NCBI GenBank assembly: GCA_002471825.1
Contig: DKQS01000005.1
Span: 49,828-113,827, forward strand
Source of the DNA: Flavobacteriaceae bacterium UBA7302
Lineage (GTDB): Bacteria > Bacteroidota > Bacteroidia > Flavobacteriales > Flavobacteriaceae
DNA: 64,000 bases
Direction of reading: 5' to 3'
A program made the position numbers and the translations under genes. This document shows positions 1 through 9,436 of this stretch, one piece after another; position 1 is the stretch's first letter, and each line of letters begins with the position of its first letter. A model generated the notes under the pieces. It made no database searches. It was not told where the DNA came from and was given only the letters and a program-made list of their open reading frames with translations.

Positions 1-83
1 AGGATATGGCTTTTGTTTTTTCACAAAAAGACGAAACCTGTTGAATTCATTACATTTCAGCCGCCTTTTTCATTAGGATTATG

Positions 84-91
84 TACATTTG
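84..91 (+). promoter_or_regulatory. candidate -7 element before icd
   Basis: TACATTTG fits the Bacteroidota -7 consensus TAnnTTTG and lies 56 bases before the icd start codon. No convincing TTG is seen at the -33 spacing, so this is a partial match only. Confidence 0.35.
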
Positions 92-147
92 TCCCGCTTA
101 AAAAAACACTCAATCTTTTAAAAAACTTTTAAATCTCTAGTTGTTCT

Positions 148-2364
148 ATGGCTAAGATCTTTTACACCAAAACTGACGAGGCTCCTGCCCTTGCGACAAG
201 ATCATTTTTACCTATTGTTCAAGCTTTTACCAAATCTTCAGGTATTGAAATTGAAACCAAAGACATTTCTTTACCAGCTCGAATTTTAGCGGTATTTTCT
301 GACTATTTGACCGAAGATCAAAAAGTAGAGGATGCGCTTTCTTTCTTGGGTGAGCTTGCCAAAACACCTGAAGCCAATATCATCAAGTTACCCAACATTA
401 GTGCCTCTGTACCACAGTTAGAGGGTGCCATTGAAGAATTACAAATGCAAGGCTATGCCATTCCGGATTATCCAGAAGAGATCAACAGCGAGGAAGATAA
501 AAAAATACTTGCCCTTTACAATAAGGTAAAGGGATCTGCCGTGAATCCTGTTTTGCGCGAAGGAAACTCAGATCGTAGAGCACCGAAAGCGGTAAAAAAC
601 TTCGCAAAAAACAATCCGCATTCCATGGGCGCTTGGACCTCTGATTCCAAAACCCATGTGGCAACAATGAGTGATGGTGATTTTGCTCACAATGAACAGT
701 CGGTAACCGTTGATAAAGCCACTTCAATTTCTATTCAATTTATTGATGAGAACAACAACACCACTATATTGAAAAAAGACTTGGCATTGCTTGAAGGTGA
801 GATTATTGATGGAACCTTTATGAGCAAGAAATCTTTGTTGGCGTTTCTTGAGGAAGAAATCAACAAGGCCAAAACAGACAATCTGTTGCTTTCCTTACAC
901 ATGAAAGCCACAATGATGAAGGTTTCAGACCCAATCATTTTCGGTCATGCTGTAAAAAACTACTTCAAAGAGGTTTTTGAAAAATACGGAGCTCAACTAG
1001 AAAAGGTTGGTGCCGATGCCAATAATGGATTGGGGAATATCCTAGCCAATTTGGATGAATTAGACGCGGCCACCAAACAAGCTGTGTTAGCGGACATCAA
1101 CCAAACATTAGAAAACAAAGCAGCCATTGCTATGGTGAATTCGGACAAAGGTATCACCAATCTTCATGTTCCTTCGGATGTTATTATTGATGCGTCCATG
1201 CCTGCCATGATTCGTAATTCAGGAAAAATGTGGGACTCAAATGGCGAGCTACAAGACACCAAAGCCGTGATTCCAGATAGTTCTTATGCCGGAGTGTATC
1301 AAGCTACCATCGATTTCTGTAAAAAGAACGGAGCATTAGATCCTAGAACCATGGGAACTGTTCCCAATGTTGGATTGATGGCTCAAAAAGCTGAGGAATA
1401 TGGATCTCACGATAAGACATTCGAAATGACAGCTAACGGAAAAGTTGTGGTCGTAGATCAAGATGGAACCGTTTTAATGGAACATAGGGTTGAAGCCGGC
1501 GATATTTGGCGAATGTGTCAAACCAAAGATGCACCAATCAAAGACTGGGTAAAACTAGCCGTAAATAGAGCCAAAGCTTCAAACACACCAGCTGTATTTT
1601 GGTTGGATGCACATAGAGCACACGATGCTGAGCTTATCAAAAAAGTTGAAAAATACTTGGGAGACCATGACACAACAGGATTGGATCTGCGCATTTTAGC
1701 TCCCTCAGAGGCTACCAATTTTACCTTGGAGCGAATTGTAAAGGGAGAAGATACCATCTCTGTATCCGGAAATGTATTGCGTGATTACTTAACCGATTTG
1801 TTTCCAATTTTAGAAGTAGGTACTTCAGCAAAAATGTTATCCATTGTTCCGTTAATGAATGGCGGAGGATTGTTTGAAACAGGTGCCGGAGGATCTGCTC
1901 CAAAGCACGTACAACAATTCACTGAAGAAAACCATTTGCGTTGGGATTCACTGGGAGAGTTCTTAGCATTGGCGGTCTCTTTAGAACATTTGGGCACAAC
2001 TTTCAATAATGAAAAAGCACTTGTGCTGGCAGAAACCTTAGACCAAGCCACCGATAAATTCTTGGAAAACAAAAAATCACCTTCAAGAAAGGTAGGTGAA
2101 TTGGACAACCGAGGCAGTCATTTTTATTTGGCGATGTATTGGGCAGAAGCCTTAGCAAATCAAGATAAAGACCAGTCACTTAAGTCACAATTTGGGCCTG
2201 TTGCTCTTGTTATGAAAGATAACGAAAACAAAATCGTAACAGAACTTAATGACATTCAAGGCAAGGCTTTGGATCTAGGTGGTTATTATTTACCAAATGA
2301 CGATTTGGCCAATGCTGCAATGAGACCAATTGAATTGCTCAACACTATTTTGGAGTCGATTTAA
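148..2364 (+). CDS. icd: NADP-dependent isocitrate dehydrogenase, monomeric type
   Basis: Oxidatively decarboxylates isocitrate to 2-oxoglutarate with NADP+ in the TCA cycle; cytoplasmic. The 738 residues match the usual length of the monomeric IDH family (about 740), which is unrelated in length to the roughly 415-residue dimeric enzyme. The substrate-binding stretch REGNSDRRAP at residues 138-147 is characteristic, and the whole chain reads without breaks. It starts at the first ATG after a candidate promoter. It stands alone, about 100 bases before a TonB receptor gene. It sits at the branch with the isocitrate lyase encoded near 16 kb, and the two enzymes compete for isocitrate. The family assignment is recognised from the sequence; the cofactor is inferred from the family. 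Confidence 0.96.
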   Translation: MAKIFYTKTDEAPALATRSFLPIVQAFTKSSGIEIETKDISLPARILAVFSDYLTEDQKVEDALSFLGELAKTPEANIIKLPNISASVPQLEGAIEELQMQGYAIPDYPEEINSEEDKKILALYNKVKGSAVNPVLREGNSDRRAPKAVKNFAKNNPHSMGAWTSDSKTHVATMSDGDFAHNEQSVTVDKATSISIQFIDENNNTTILKKDLALLEGEIIDGTFMSKKSLLAFLEEEINKAKTDNLLLSLHMKATMMKVSDPIIFGHAVKNYFKEVFEKYGAQLEKVGADANNGLGNILANLDELDAATKQAVLADINQTLENKAAIAMVNSDKGITNLHVPSDVIIDASMPAMIRNSGKMWDSNGELQDTKAVIPDSSYAGVYQATIDFCKKNGALDPRTMGTVPNVGLMAQKAEEYGSHDKTFEMTANGKVVVVDQDGTVLMEHRVEAGDIWRMCQTKDAPIKDWVKLAVNRAKASNTPAVFWLDAHRAHDAELIKKVEKYLGDHDTTGLDLRILAPSEATNFTLERIVKGEDTISVSGNVLRDYLTDLFPILEVGTSAKMLSIVPLMNGGGLFETGAGGSAPKHVQQFTEENHLRWDSLGEFLALAVSLEHLGTTFNNEKALVLAETLDQATDKFLENKKSPSRKVGELDNRGSHFYLAMYWAEALANQDKDQSLKSQFGPVALVMKDNENKIVTELNDIQGKALDLGGYYLPNDDLANAAMRPIELLNTILESI

Positions 2365-2424
2365 ATTGGACGTAACAGCCATTCTTTAACATTTTTTTTG
2401 GGAAGACCTGTCCTGAGATAGTTG

Positions 2425-2432
2425 TATTTTTG
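2425..2432 (+). promoter_or_regulatory. candidate -7 element before TonB receptor gene
   Basis: TATTTTTG is an exact TAnnTTTG match, 30 bases before the chosen ATG at 2463. The nearest upstream TTG (2398-2400) is 24 bases away, longer than the 19-21 seen elsewhere in the window. Confidence 0.4.
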
Positions 2433-2462
2433 TTGAACTATCAATTCGTTAGATTAAACAGA

Positions 2463-4844
2463 ATGCAATCAAAAAAAAGCCTATTGCTGGTTTTATTCTC
2501 AGTGATGTCCTTACTGAGTTTTTCCCAGCAAAAATTTACCCTCAGCGGAACCGTTTACGACAACAGTAGCAATGAAACCCTTATTGGAGTTTCCGTTTAT
2601 TTTCCCGAACTCAAAGTAGGTACCACCACCAATGAATATGGATTCTATTCCATCACGGTACCTCAAGGAGAATATCAAATTCAAATTAGTTATTTGGGTT
2701 ATTATTCCCTTTCCGAGAAAATTTCATTGACGGCCAACACCACAAAGAACTTTAAACTTATTGAAGAAACTGAAAGTCTTGATGAAATCATCATTGAAAC
2801 CAATATTGAAAAACTCAATATTCGAACACCTCAAATGAGTGTGAACAAACTTTCGGCGAAAACCATCAAAAGTATTCCGGTGGTTTTAGGAGAAGCAGAT
2901 ATTATCAAATCCATCATCTTATTACCAGGAGTTACCAGTGCCGGTGAAGGCGCATCAGGATTCAATGTTCGCGGTGGTGCAGCAGATCAAAACTTAATTC
3001 TATTAGACGAAGCCATCGTTTTCAACTCCTCGCACTTATTCGGATTCTTCTCCGTATTCAATCCCGATGTTATCAAAGATGTTCAATTGTATAAAGGTGG
3101 AATTCCCGCGCGATACGGAGGAAGGCTTTCTTCGGTATTGGACATTTATCAAAAAGAAGGCAATAGCAAAGACTTTAATGTGACAGGTGGTATCGGACTG
3201 GTTTCAAGCCGATTGTTGGTGGAAGGTCCGTTAGAAAAGGAAAAAAGCTCCTTCTTAATCGGTGGTCGCTCTTCTTATGCCCACCTCTTTTTGCCACTTT
3301 TTGACAATGACAACACAGCTTACTTTTATGATTTAAATAGTAAAATCAATTTTAGAATCAATGAGCGAAACAACCTTTTCTTATCTACTTACTTTGGGAA
3401 GGATGTCTTCGGAATCAGTGATAATTTCGTAAACGACTACGGGAACGCCGTGGTGAATTTGCGATGGAACCATTTATTTTCAGACAAGTTATTCTCCAAT
3501 TTATCATTGATTTATTCTGATTATTTCTATGGTTTGACCTTAGATTTTGTCGGGTTCGAGTGGGATTCTGGAATCACCAATTTCAACTTGAAATACGACT
3601 TCAAACATTACCTGTCAGACAACTTTAAGTTGAGCTACGGAATTAATAACATCTACAGTAAATTCAATCCAGGACAAATTATTCCGAATCGACCAAGTTC
3701 CGGAATTGTCGCTGAAAAACTGACCGACAAATACGCTAACGAGTTTGCTGCTTACATTGAAGCCGAGCATAAGGTTTCGGACCGTTTGCGTTTTCAATAC
3801 GGACTCCGATTCAGTAATTTCTTACGTCTGGGGCAAGATGAATTGAATGTCTATGCCAACGACCAACCCGTGATTTACAATGCTCAATTGCGAAAATACG
3901 AGTCGGCCACCAGAACTGGAGTAGAAACCTTTGACAGAAGTGATGTGATTTCTAGCTTCAATAATTTTGAACCGAGACTCTCTACTTCTTACATCATCGA
4001 TGATGAAACTTCTATAAAGGCGAGTTACAACCGAATGGTACAGTACCTACATTTACTATCCAACACCGCCTCTCCTACTCCACTGGATGTATGGACACCG
4101 AGTGGACGCTATATCAAACCCCAAATCCTTGATCAGTTCGCAGTTGGCTATTTCAAGACCTTAAAAGAGGGCAAGTATTCGCTAGAATTGGAAGGGTTTT
4201 TCAAGGATATTCAAAACAGAATCGATTATATCAACGGAGCCAATTTAGTTGCGAATAATGAGATTGAAACCGTGATATTAAACGGACAAGCAAGAGCTTA
4301 TGGATTGGAAGTCTTATTAAAGAAGAATGAAGGTAGCCTCACAGGATGGTTGGCTTACACGCTTTCTCGTTCCGAACAACAAACCTTGGGAAGGACACCT
4401 AATGAACCAGGTATCAATCAGGGTCGCTGGTATAGCAGTCCTTTTGATAAAACTCATGATATTTCAATCAATGCAAGCTATGACTTGAACAAGAAGTGGT
4501 CGTTTAATGCGAACTTTTTATTCCAGACAGGCCAACCCACGAACTACCCAGTGGGTCAATATGAAATTCAAGGTTTAAATGTTCCAATTTTCAATGACAA
4601 TACCAGAAATGCAGATCGTTTACCAGCTTACCATAGACTTGATTTGAGTGCGACTTTAACGCCTCGAAAAAACAAAGATCGCAAGTGGCAAGGAGAATGG
4701 GTTTTCGGTCTTTATAATGTGTATGGTCGCATGAACGCTGCCTCCATCAATTTTAGACAAAACCGAGAAACTTTGAGAAACGAAGCCATTCAAACTTCGA
4801 TATTTGGATTAGTGCCGGCCGTAACCTATAACTTTAAATTCTAA
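2463..4844 (+). CDS. TonB-dependent receptor with carboxypeptidase-like regulatory domain
   Basis: Outer-membrane, SusC-like importer energised by TonB; substrate unknown. The ATG at 2463 gives a clean signal peptide (about residues 1-22). A start 33 bases upstream at a TTG overlaps the candidate promoter and is rejected. Domains in order: a CarboxypepD_reg-like beta-sandwich (about 24-110, with GVSVYFPELKVGTTTNEYG), a plug domain (about 135-235, with FNVRGGAADQNLILLDEA), and a beta-barrel to the C-terminus ending in aromatic TYNFKF, as expected for Bam recognition. The 793 residues are normal for the family. Only four bases separate it from the DUF4249 lipoprotein gene, so the two form one transcription unit, an arrangement seen widely in Bacteroidota. 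There is no adjacent hydrolase or SusD that would name a substrate. Confidence 0.92.
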   Translation: MQSKKSLLLVLFSVMSLLSFSQQKFTLSGTVYDNSSNETLIGVSVYFPELKVGTTTNEYGFYSITVPQGEYQIQISYLGYYSLSEKISLTANTTKNFKLIEETESLDEIIIETNIEKLNIRTPQMSVNKLSAKTIKSIPVVLGEADIIKSIILLPGVTSAGEGASGFNVRGGAADQNLILLDEAIVFNSSHLFGFFSVFNPDVIKDVQLYKGGIPARYGGRLSSVLDIYQKEGNSKDFNVTGGIGLVSSRLLVEGPLEKEKSSFLIGGRSSYAHLFLPLFDNDNTAYFYDLNSKINFRINERNNLFLSTYFGKDVFGISDNFVNDYGNAVVNLRWNHLFSDKLFSNLSLIYSDYFYGLTLDFVGFEWDSGITNFNLKYDFKHYLSDNFKLSYGINNIYSKFNPGQIIPNRPSSGIVAEKLTDKYANEFAAYIEAEHKVSDRLRFQYGLRFSNFLRLGQDELNVYANDQPVIYNAQLRKYESATRTGVETFDRSDVISSFNNFEPRLSTSYIIDDETSIKASYNRMVQYLHLLSNTASPTPLDVWTPSGRYIKPQILDQFAVGYFKTLKEGKYSLELEGFFKDIQNRIDYINGANLVANNEIETVILNGQARAYGLEVLLKKNEGSLTGWLAYTLSRSEQQTLGRTPNEPGINQGRWYSSPFDKTHDISINASYDLNKKWSFNANFLFQTGQPTNYPVGQYEIQGLNVPIFNDNTRNADRLPAYHRLDLSATLTPRKNKDRKWQGEWVFGLYNVYGRMNAASINFRQNRETLRNEAIQTSIFGLVPAVTYNFKF

Positions 4845-4848
4845 GAAA

Positions 4849-5682
4849 ATGAAATCTTTAAAATATACCACCGCTCTTATTTTACTTTTCATTTTTACCA
4901 ATTGTGAAAAGGTTGTTGAAATTGATGTTCCATCAATTCCACCTAAATTGATTATTGACGCAGCTTTCGAAGTGAATTTTGATGAGTTTCCAGTGACTGC
5001 CAATACAGTGGTTAAACTCCGTTTGAGTGCCGATTATTTTGATACCAGCATTCCGACAGTGACAAACGCTACCGTATTTTTGACCAACCTTTCCAACAAT
5101 TCAGTGATTAATTTCAATGATTTGGATCAGGACGGAAATTACGTTCCAGATGTAGCTTTCTTACCACAATCACAAGTGACTTATGAGCTGACCGTAATTT
5201 ATAATGGAGAAACCTACAAGGGGGAAGCCATGCGCGTCAAATCCACTCCACTCACCAATGTTGAGCAAGGAGATGAAACCTTGTTTTCAGGAGAAGAGAC
5301 CCAATTGAAGATTGAGTTTACGGATGATGGAACAGTAGACAATTATTATTTGTTCGACTTTTCAAATAATTTATTTCTTGCCATAGAAGATCGATTCTTT
5401 AATGGTTCTGACTATAATTTCTCTTTTTTCTACGATGAAGACGAGATTACTTTACCCACAACGGTAACGGTTAAGATGTCAGGAATCACCCAGGAATACT
5501 TTACCTATTGGAGAGTACTTATTGACCAAAGCGGTCAAAATGCTGGAGGACCTTTCGAAACAATTCCGGCTTCATTGGTAGGAAACATTGTTAATACCAC
5601 CAATTCAGACAATTTTCCTCTTGGTTATTTTCATATTTCTGAAACAGATAGCTACCAGATAAACTTGGTCGAAAAAAACTAA
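4849..5682 (+). CDS. DUF4249 family lipoprotein, partner of the TonB receptor
   Basis: A secreted lipoprotein of 277 residues. The N-terminus is a short hydrophobic signal ending at Cys19 (IFTNCEKVVEID), a lipobox followed by the acidic/valine start typical of DUF4249. The rest is predicted beta-rich with no catalytic motif that I can see. DUF4249 proteins are usually encoded directly after a TonB-dependent receptor, and here the gap is four bases. It probably acts at the outer membrane in uptake with that receptor, but its biochemical role is not established for the family. The family call rests on N-terminal pattern, size and position. Confidence 0.85.
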   Translation: MKSLKYTTALILLFIFTNCEKVVEIDVPSIPPKLIIDAAFEVNFDEFPVTANTVVKLRLSADYFDTSIPTVTNATVFLTNLSNNSVINFNDLDQDGNYVPDVAFLPQSQVTYELTVIYNGETYKGEAMRVKSTPLTNVEQGDETLFSGEETQLKIEFTDDGTVDNYYLFDFSNNLFLAIEDRFFNGSDYNFSFFYDEDEITLPTTVTVKMSGITQEYFTYWRVLIDQSGQNAGGPFETIPASLVGNIVNTTNSDNFPLGYFHISETDSYQINLVEKN

Positions 5683-5712
5683 TTCAGTCAAGAGAAAACT
5701 GTATTTTTGACT

Positions 5713-6528
5713 ATGCCTTTCATCAAAACTACAGAGCAGGATTCCAAATACAATCACCTTGAAATAATGTCGGTATCAGAATTGATTACCAACATCAATC
5801 AAGAGGATCAAACGGTACCGCTCGCAGTTGAAAAAGAACTACCACAGATTGAAAAATTGATTACTGCTGTGGTCTCCAAACTTAAAGAAGGAGGCCGTCT
5901 CTTTTATATTGGAGCTGGTACCAGTGGAAGATTAGGAATCTTGGATGCTTCTGAATGCCCACCTACATTTGGTGTATCACATGATTTGGTTATTGGATTG
6001 ATAGCCGGTGGCGATTCTGCCATTCGAAAGGCGGTCGAATTTGCTGAGGATTCTGAAACTCAAGGTTGGAAGGATCTCCAAGCCTATGACATCTCATCAA
6101 AAGATGCGGTTGTCGGAATCGCTGCCTCAGGTACCACACCTTATGTTATTAGCACCTTGCAAAAGTGCAATAGCGAAGGCATTCTCACGGGATGTATTAC
6201 CTGCAATAAAAACAGTCCTCTGGCTAAAGTAGCTATGATGCCCATCGAGGTAGTTGTTGGTCCCGAATTCGTAACAGGTAGTTCTCGAATGAAAGCAGGC
6301 ACCGCTCAAAAATTGGTATTGAACATGATTTCTACGGCAAGCATGATTCAATTAGGAAAAGTAGAGGGCAATAAGATGGTAGACATGCAACTATCAAACA
6401 ACAAGCTCGTTGATAGAGGTCAGAAGATGCTGATGCAGAAATTGAATGTTGATTTGAATACCGCAAGTACATTGTTAGACAAATATGGTAGTGTACGCCT
6501 TGCCATCCAAAATTACAAGAATGAGTAG
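5713..6528 (+). CDS. murQ: N-acetylmuramic acid 6-phosphate etherase
   Basis: Cleaves the lactyl ether of MurNAc-6-phosphate to GlcNAc-6-phosphate and D-lactate during recycling of peptidoglycan sugar; cytoplasmic. The 271 residues hold a SIS sugar-isomerase fold, with GGRLFYIGAGTSGRLG near residue 60 as the phosphosugar-binding loop and the MurQ-typical VVVGPEFVTGSSRMKAGTA further on. The chain is somewhat shorter than the E. coli protein (298), as common in Bacteroidota. The ATG at 5713 is preferred over a TTG six bases upstream, which lies inside a -7-like TATTTTTG. The next gene starts within its last codons. Confidence 0.94.
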   Translation: MPFIKTTEQDSKYNHLEIMSVSELITNINQEDQTVPLAVEKELPQIEKLITAVVSKLKEGGRLFYIGAGTSGRLGILDASECPPTFGVSHDLVIGLIAGGDSAIRKAVEFAEDSETQGWKDLQAYDISSKDAVVGIAASGTTPYVISTLQKCNSEGILTGCITCNKNSPLAKVAMMPIEVVVGPEFVTGSSRMKAGTAQKLVLNMISTASMIQLGKVEGNKMVDMQLSNNKLVDRGQKMLMQKLNVDLNTASTLLDKYGSVRLAIQNYKNE

Positions 6529-6769
6529 CACAGATTACAATACCTTAGGAAAAGGGCTCATCCGTTTGGCCATTTTACTGTTGCTTTTTATTGCAACTCC
6601 CATCATCATCACGATGACTTTTAAAGCTTTAAACAACTTCACAGAATCACCCGAAATTTATCTGGCCTATGCCTTGGTGGTGGTCAGTGTAGCCTTATTG
6701 ATTTTTACCTTATTCTTTGCGTTCAAAACTTTTAAAATGCTATTGGACGCCTTTTTTACCAATTCTTAA
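6521..6769 (+). CDS. DUF6095-like small membrane protein
   Basis: An 82-residue protein with two transmembrane helices (about residues 12-34 and 47-72), no charged catalytic motif and no signal peptide cleavage site. The ATG at 6521 lies inside the murQ stop region (ATGAGTAG, eight-base overlap), which indicates translational coupling. I recognise this murQ-linked arrangement from other Flavobacteriia, where it is assigned to DUF6095. No function is known; the linkage suggests an inner-membrane role connected with cell-wall recycling, but this is inference only. Confidence 0.72.
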   Translation: MSSTDYNTLGKGLIRLAILLLLFIATPIIITMTFKALNNFTESPEIYLAYALVVVSVALLIFTLFFAFKTFKMLLDAFFTNS

Positions 6770-6815
6770 AGTTATTATTGTTTATCATTTGGAAGACTTC
6801 TTCTCCTAAAAGAAA

Positions 6816-6992
6816 ATGTATTGGATAAATTTTTGCTCAAGCAGAACGCTCGTTTTCAACTACTTATTCAATCAATCTACCTCATCGCTTCCTCGAAATA
6901 AAAAATTGGCATGGCGTTTGGATAATTACAACCAAATGAGAACGCCGAAAATCATGAAAAGAGTAGGCAGAACTAAAACCGTAAGATTATGA
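6816..6992 (+). CDS. possible small basic protein (58 aa), doubtful
   Basis: An unbroken frame from ATG 6816 encodes 58 residues. The N-terminal half is neutral and the C-terminal half strongly basic (ending MKRVGRTKTVRL). Its stop overlaps the start of the next gene as ATGA, the usual sign of translational coupling. It fills most of the 219-base gap between two genes. I recognise no family, there is no clear promoter, and the same structure could arise by chance in a short gap. Confidence 0.22.
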   Translation: MYWINFCSSRTLVFNYLFNQSTSSLPRNKKLAWRLDNYNQMRTPKIMKRVGRTKTVRL

Positions 6993-7681
6993 AAAAACTA
7001 GTTTTTTTAATGATGGTATTGCTAGGTACAGTACCCATTAGTGCAGAAGGAAATACAATCAATCCAAATCGTTATTTCTTCACCTATTCTTACGAAAATG
7101 CGGTGTATTTTGTAGAGAGAGGAATCGAGTTCAACGTGTTCATTAATGGCGACTTTGATTTTTCTACTCGAAGAAATAGACGATTTAGAAATTTCAGAAA
7201 TGCTCGAATCGTAAGAGATTTTGATGGCCGGATTCGACGAATTGGCACTGTAAACATCCGTTATGATCGAAGAGGAAATGTTCGACGGATTGGTAGTGTT
7301 CGAATGACGTATTTCAGAGGTAGACTGAGTAGAGTTGGAAATTTGAGAGTTCGTTACGACCGATGGGGCTATCCATTATTTTATGGAAATGTGAACTCGT
7401 TCCGAAATAATGGGTTTCATGGAAATGTGGGAAACATCTATTTCTACAATGATCCGTTTTTTACCAATCGAAACTTCAATAGAAACTACGTACGTTTCAG
7501 AGAAGATCGAAACTTCATTTATTACAGAGCCAAAAGAAATGCTCGAGTGAACGATAACAATCGCGTTATCAAAAGACGAAAACGAGAAGTACGAAAACGA
7601 AATTCAAACTTCAAACGCGAGGATTCTTACAGAAAATCAAAAATAAGAAGAACGCCTAATAAAGATAATAGGAGGAGATAA
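6989..7681 (+). CDS. secreted arginine-rich repeat protein, function unknown
   Basis: A 230-residue exported protein. Residues 1-19 form a signal peptide ending in SAEG. The mature part is extremely rich in Arg, Asn, Phe and Tyr. Residues 65-120 hold about three copies of a 16-18-residue unit of the form RRIG-x2-x-IRYDRRGN (for example at 'RRIGTVNIRYDRRGN' and 'RVGNLRVRYDRWGY'). The last 50 residues are an almost pure Lys/Arg tail. Such proteins occur in Flavobacteriia without assigned function; binding to polyanions such as nucleic acid or lipopolysaccharide is an inference from charge. A strong bidirectional terminator follows directly. Confidence 0.7.
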   Translation: MKKLVFLMMVLLGTVPISAEGNTINPNRYFFTYSYENAVYFVERGIEFNVFINGDFDFSTRRNRRFRNFRNARIVRDFDGRIRRIGTVNIRYDRRGNVRRIGSVRMTYFRGRLSRVGNLRVRYDRWGYPLFYGNVNSFRNNGFHGNVGNIYFYNDPFFTNRNFNRNYVRFREDRNFIYYRAKRNARVNDNNRVIKRRKREVRKRNSNFKREDSYRKSKIRRTPNKDNRRR

Positions 7682-7684
7682 AAG

Positions 7685-7711
7685 AAAAGGTCCAATATTG
7701 GACCTTTTTTT
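7685..7711. terminator. bidirectional rho-independent terminator
   Basis: The perfect 16-base palindrome GGTCCAATATTGGACC (7689-7704) is flanked by A-run and T-run, so it can end both the plus-strand repeat-protein gene and the convergent ettA. Confidence 0.85.
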
Positions 7712-9401
7712 ATCGTATTAATTTCTTGTACTTGATTCGTTTTGGCATCACATCGGCCCCAAGTCTCTTTCGTTTGTTTTCTTCATAATCGGAGAAAGAT
7801 CCTTCGAAAAAGTACACTTCACTATTGCCTTCAAAGGCAAGAATATGCGTACAAATTCTATCCAAGAACCATCTGTCGTGAGAAATAACCACAGCACATC
7901 CGGCAAAGTTCTCCAAGCCTTCTTCCAAGGCTCGTAAGGTATTCACATCCAAATCATTGGTGGGCTCATCCAAGAGAAGCACATTACCCTCTTCTTTCAA
8001 AGTCATGGCCAAGTGCAAACGGTTTCTTTCCCCACCTGATAAAGTGGCTACCTTTTTATTCTGTTCACTACCCGAGAAATTAAATCGACTTAAGTAGGCT
8101 CTAGAATTGACTTGCTTTCCGCCCATCATCACCAAATCCTGACCGTCGGAGAAATTCTCCCAAATCGATTTATTCGCATCGATATTGGAATGCGTCTGAT
8201 CAACATAGGCGATCTTGGCCGTTTCCCCAACTTTGAAACTTCCCTTATCTGGCTGTTCTTCTCCCATGATCATTTTAAAAATGGTAGTTTTACCGGCACC
8301 ATTCGGACCAATAACACCAACAATTCCAGCCTGAGGTAAGTTGAATTCTAAGTTTTCATACAAAAGCTTGTCTCCAAATGCCTTTGAAACACCAGTAGCT
8401 TCAATAACATTGGTTCCCAATCGCGGACCATTCGGAATGAAAATCTCTAGTTTTTCTTCCATTTGCTTTTGATCCTGATTCAATAGCTTGTCATAATTTT
8501 TCAAACGTGCTTTTTGCTTGGTCTGACGGCCCTTAGCCCCTTGTCGAACCCACTCCAATTCGCGCTCTAATGTTTTTTGACGTTTGGAAGCTGCTTTGCT
8601 TTCTTGAGCCAATCGCTTTGATTTTTGATCCAACCAAGAAGAATAATTTCCTTTCCAAGGAATGCCCTCTCCTCGATCCAATTCTAAAATCCACCCCGCT
8701 ACATTGTCCAGAAAATAACGGTCGTGGGTCACAGCGATAATGGTTCCTTTGTATTGTGCCAAATGATGCTCTAACCAGTGTACCGACTCTGCATCCAAGT
8801 GGTTTGTTGGCTCATCCAATAATAAGATATCTGGCTCTTGGAGTAACAAACGGCATAAAGCAACACGTCTTCTTTCTCCTCCTGATAAGACTCCGATCTT
8901 TTTATCGGCCTCAGGAGTTCGAAGCGCATCCATGGCTATCTCCAATTTGGTGTCTAATTCCCAAGCATTGGAAGCATCAATCTTATCTTGTAGCTCCGCT
9001 TGCTTGTCCATCAACTTTTGCATCTTATCCGGATCAGAATACACCTCTTCCAAACCAAACATGTCATTGATTTTATTGTACTCGTCGAGAATGGCAACAA
9101 CATCTGCCACACCCTCTTTCACCACTTCGATAACGGTTTTTTCATCATCCAATTGGGGCTCTTGTTCCAAATAACCAACAGTATATCCTTGCGCAAAAAC
9201 TACATCTCCTTGATAGTTCTTCTCTACTCCTGCTATAATCTTAAGCAAGGTGGATTTACCAGAACCGTTTAGACCTAGGATACCGATTTTGGCCCCATAA
9301 AAAAAGCTTAAATAAATATCTTTTAATACTTGTTTTCCTGTTGAAGCATAGGTTTTAGAAACCCTATTCATGGAAAAAATGACTTTCTTATCGTCACTCA
9401 T
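7710..9401 (-). CDS. ettA: energy-dependent translational throttle protein EttA (ABC-F ATPase)
   Basis: An ABC-F protein that binds the ribosomal E site and gates elongation according to the ATP/ADP ratio; cytoplasmic, with no membrane segments. It has two ATP-binding cassettes. The first has Walker A GLNGSGKST (43-51), signature LSGGERRRVALC and Walker B LLLDEPTNHLD. The second has GPNGAGKTT (about 358), LSGGERNRLHLA and LLLDEPTNDLD. Between them lies the charged ABC-F linker (about 245-310). The length (563) and the insertion in the first cassette agree with EttA (E. coli 555) rather than with Uup or antibiotic-resistance ABC-F proteins. It is the first of a run of minus-strand genes, separated by 35 bases from the next one upstream. 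Confidence 0.93.
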   Translation of the reverse strand: MSDDKKVIFSMNRVSKTYASTGKQVLKDIYLSFFYGAKIGILGLNGSGKSTLLKIIAGVEKNYQGDVVFAQGYTVGYLEQEPQLDDEKTVIEVVKEGVADVVAILDEYNKINDMFGLEEVYSDPDKMQKLMDKQAELQDKIDASNAWELDTKLEIAMDALRTPEADKKIGVLSGGERRRVALCRLLLQEPDILLLDEPTNHLDAESVHWLEHHLAQYKGTIIAVTHDRYFLDNVAGWILELDRGEGIPWKGNYSSWLDQKSKRLAQESKAASKRQKTLERELEWVRQGAKGRQTKQKARLKNYDKLLNQDQKQMEEKLEIFIPNGPRLGTNVIEATGVSKAFGDKLLYENLEFNLPQAGIVGVIGPNGAGKTTIFKMIMGEEQPDKGSFKVGETAKIAYVDQTHSNIDANKSIWENFSDGQDLVMMGGKQVNSRAYLSRFNFSGSEQNKKVATLSGGERNRLHLAMTLKEEGNVLLLDEPTNDLDVNTLRALEEGLENFAGCAVVISHDRWFLDRICTHILAFEGNSEVYFFEGSFSDYEENKRKRLGADVMPKRIKYKKLIR

Positions 9402-9436
9402 GATGGTTTGTAATTTAGATTAAAAAAATATTGAAG

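Noticed and set aside
5702..5709. TATTTTTG as the promoter of murQ
   Set aside because: It would place the RNA start at or after the start codon (leaderless), there is no -33 element, and murQ may be read from upstream. Left out of the features.
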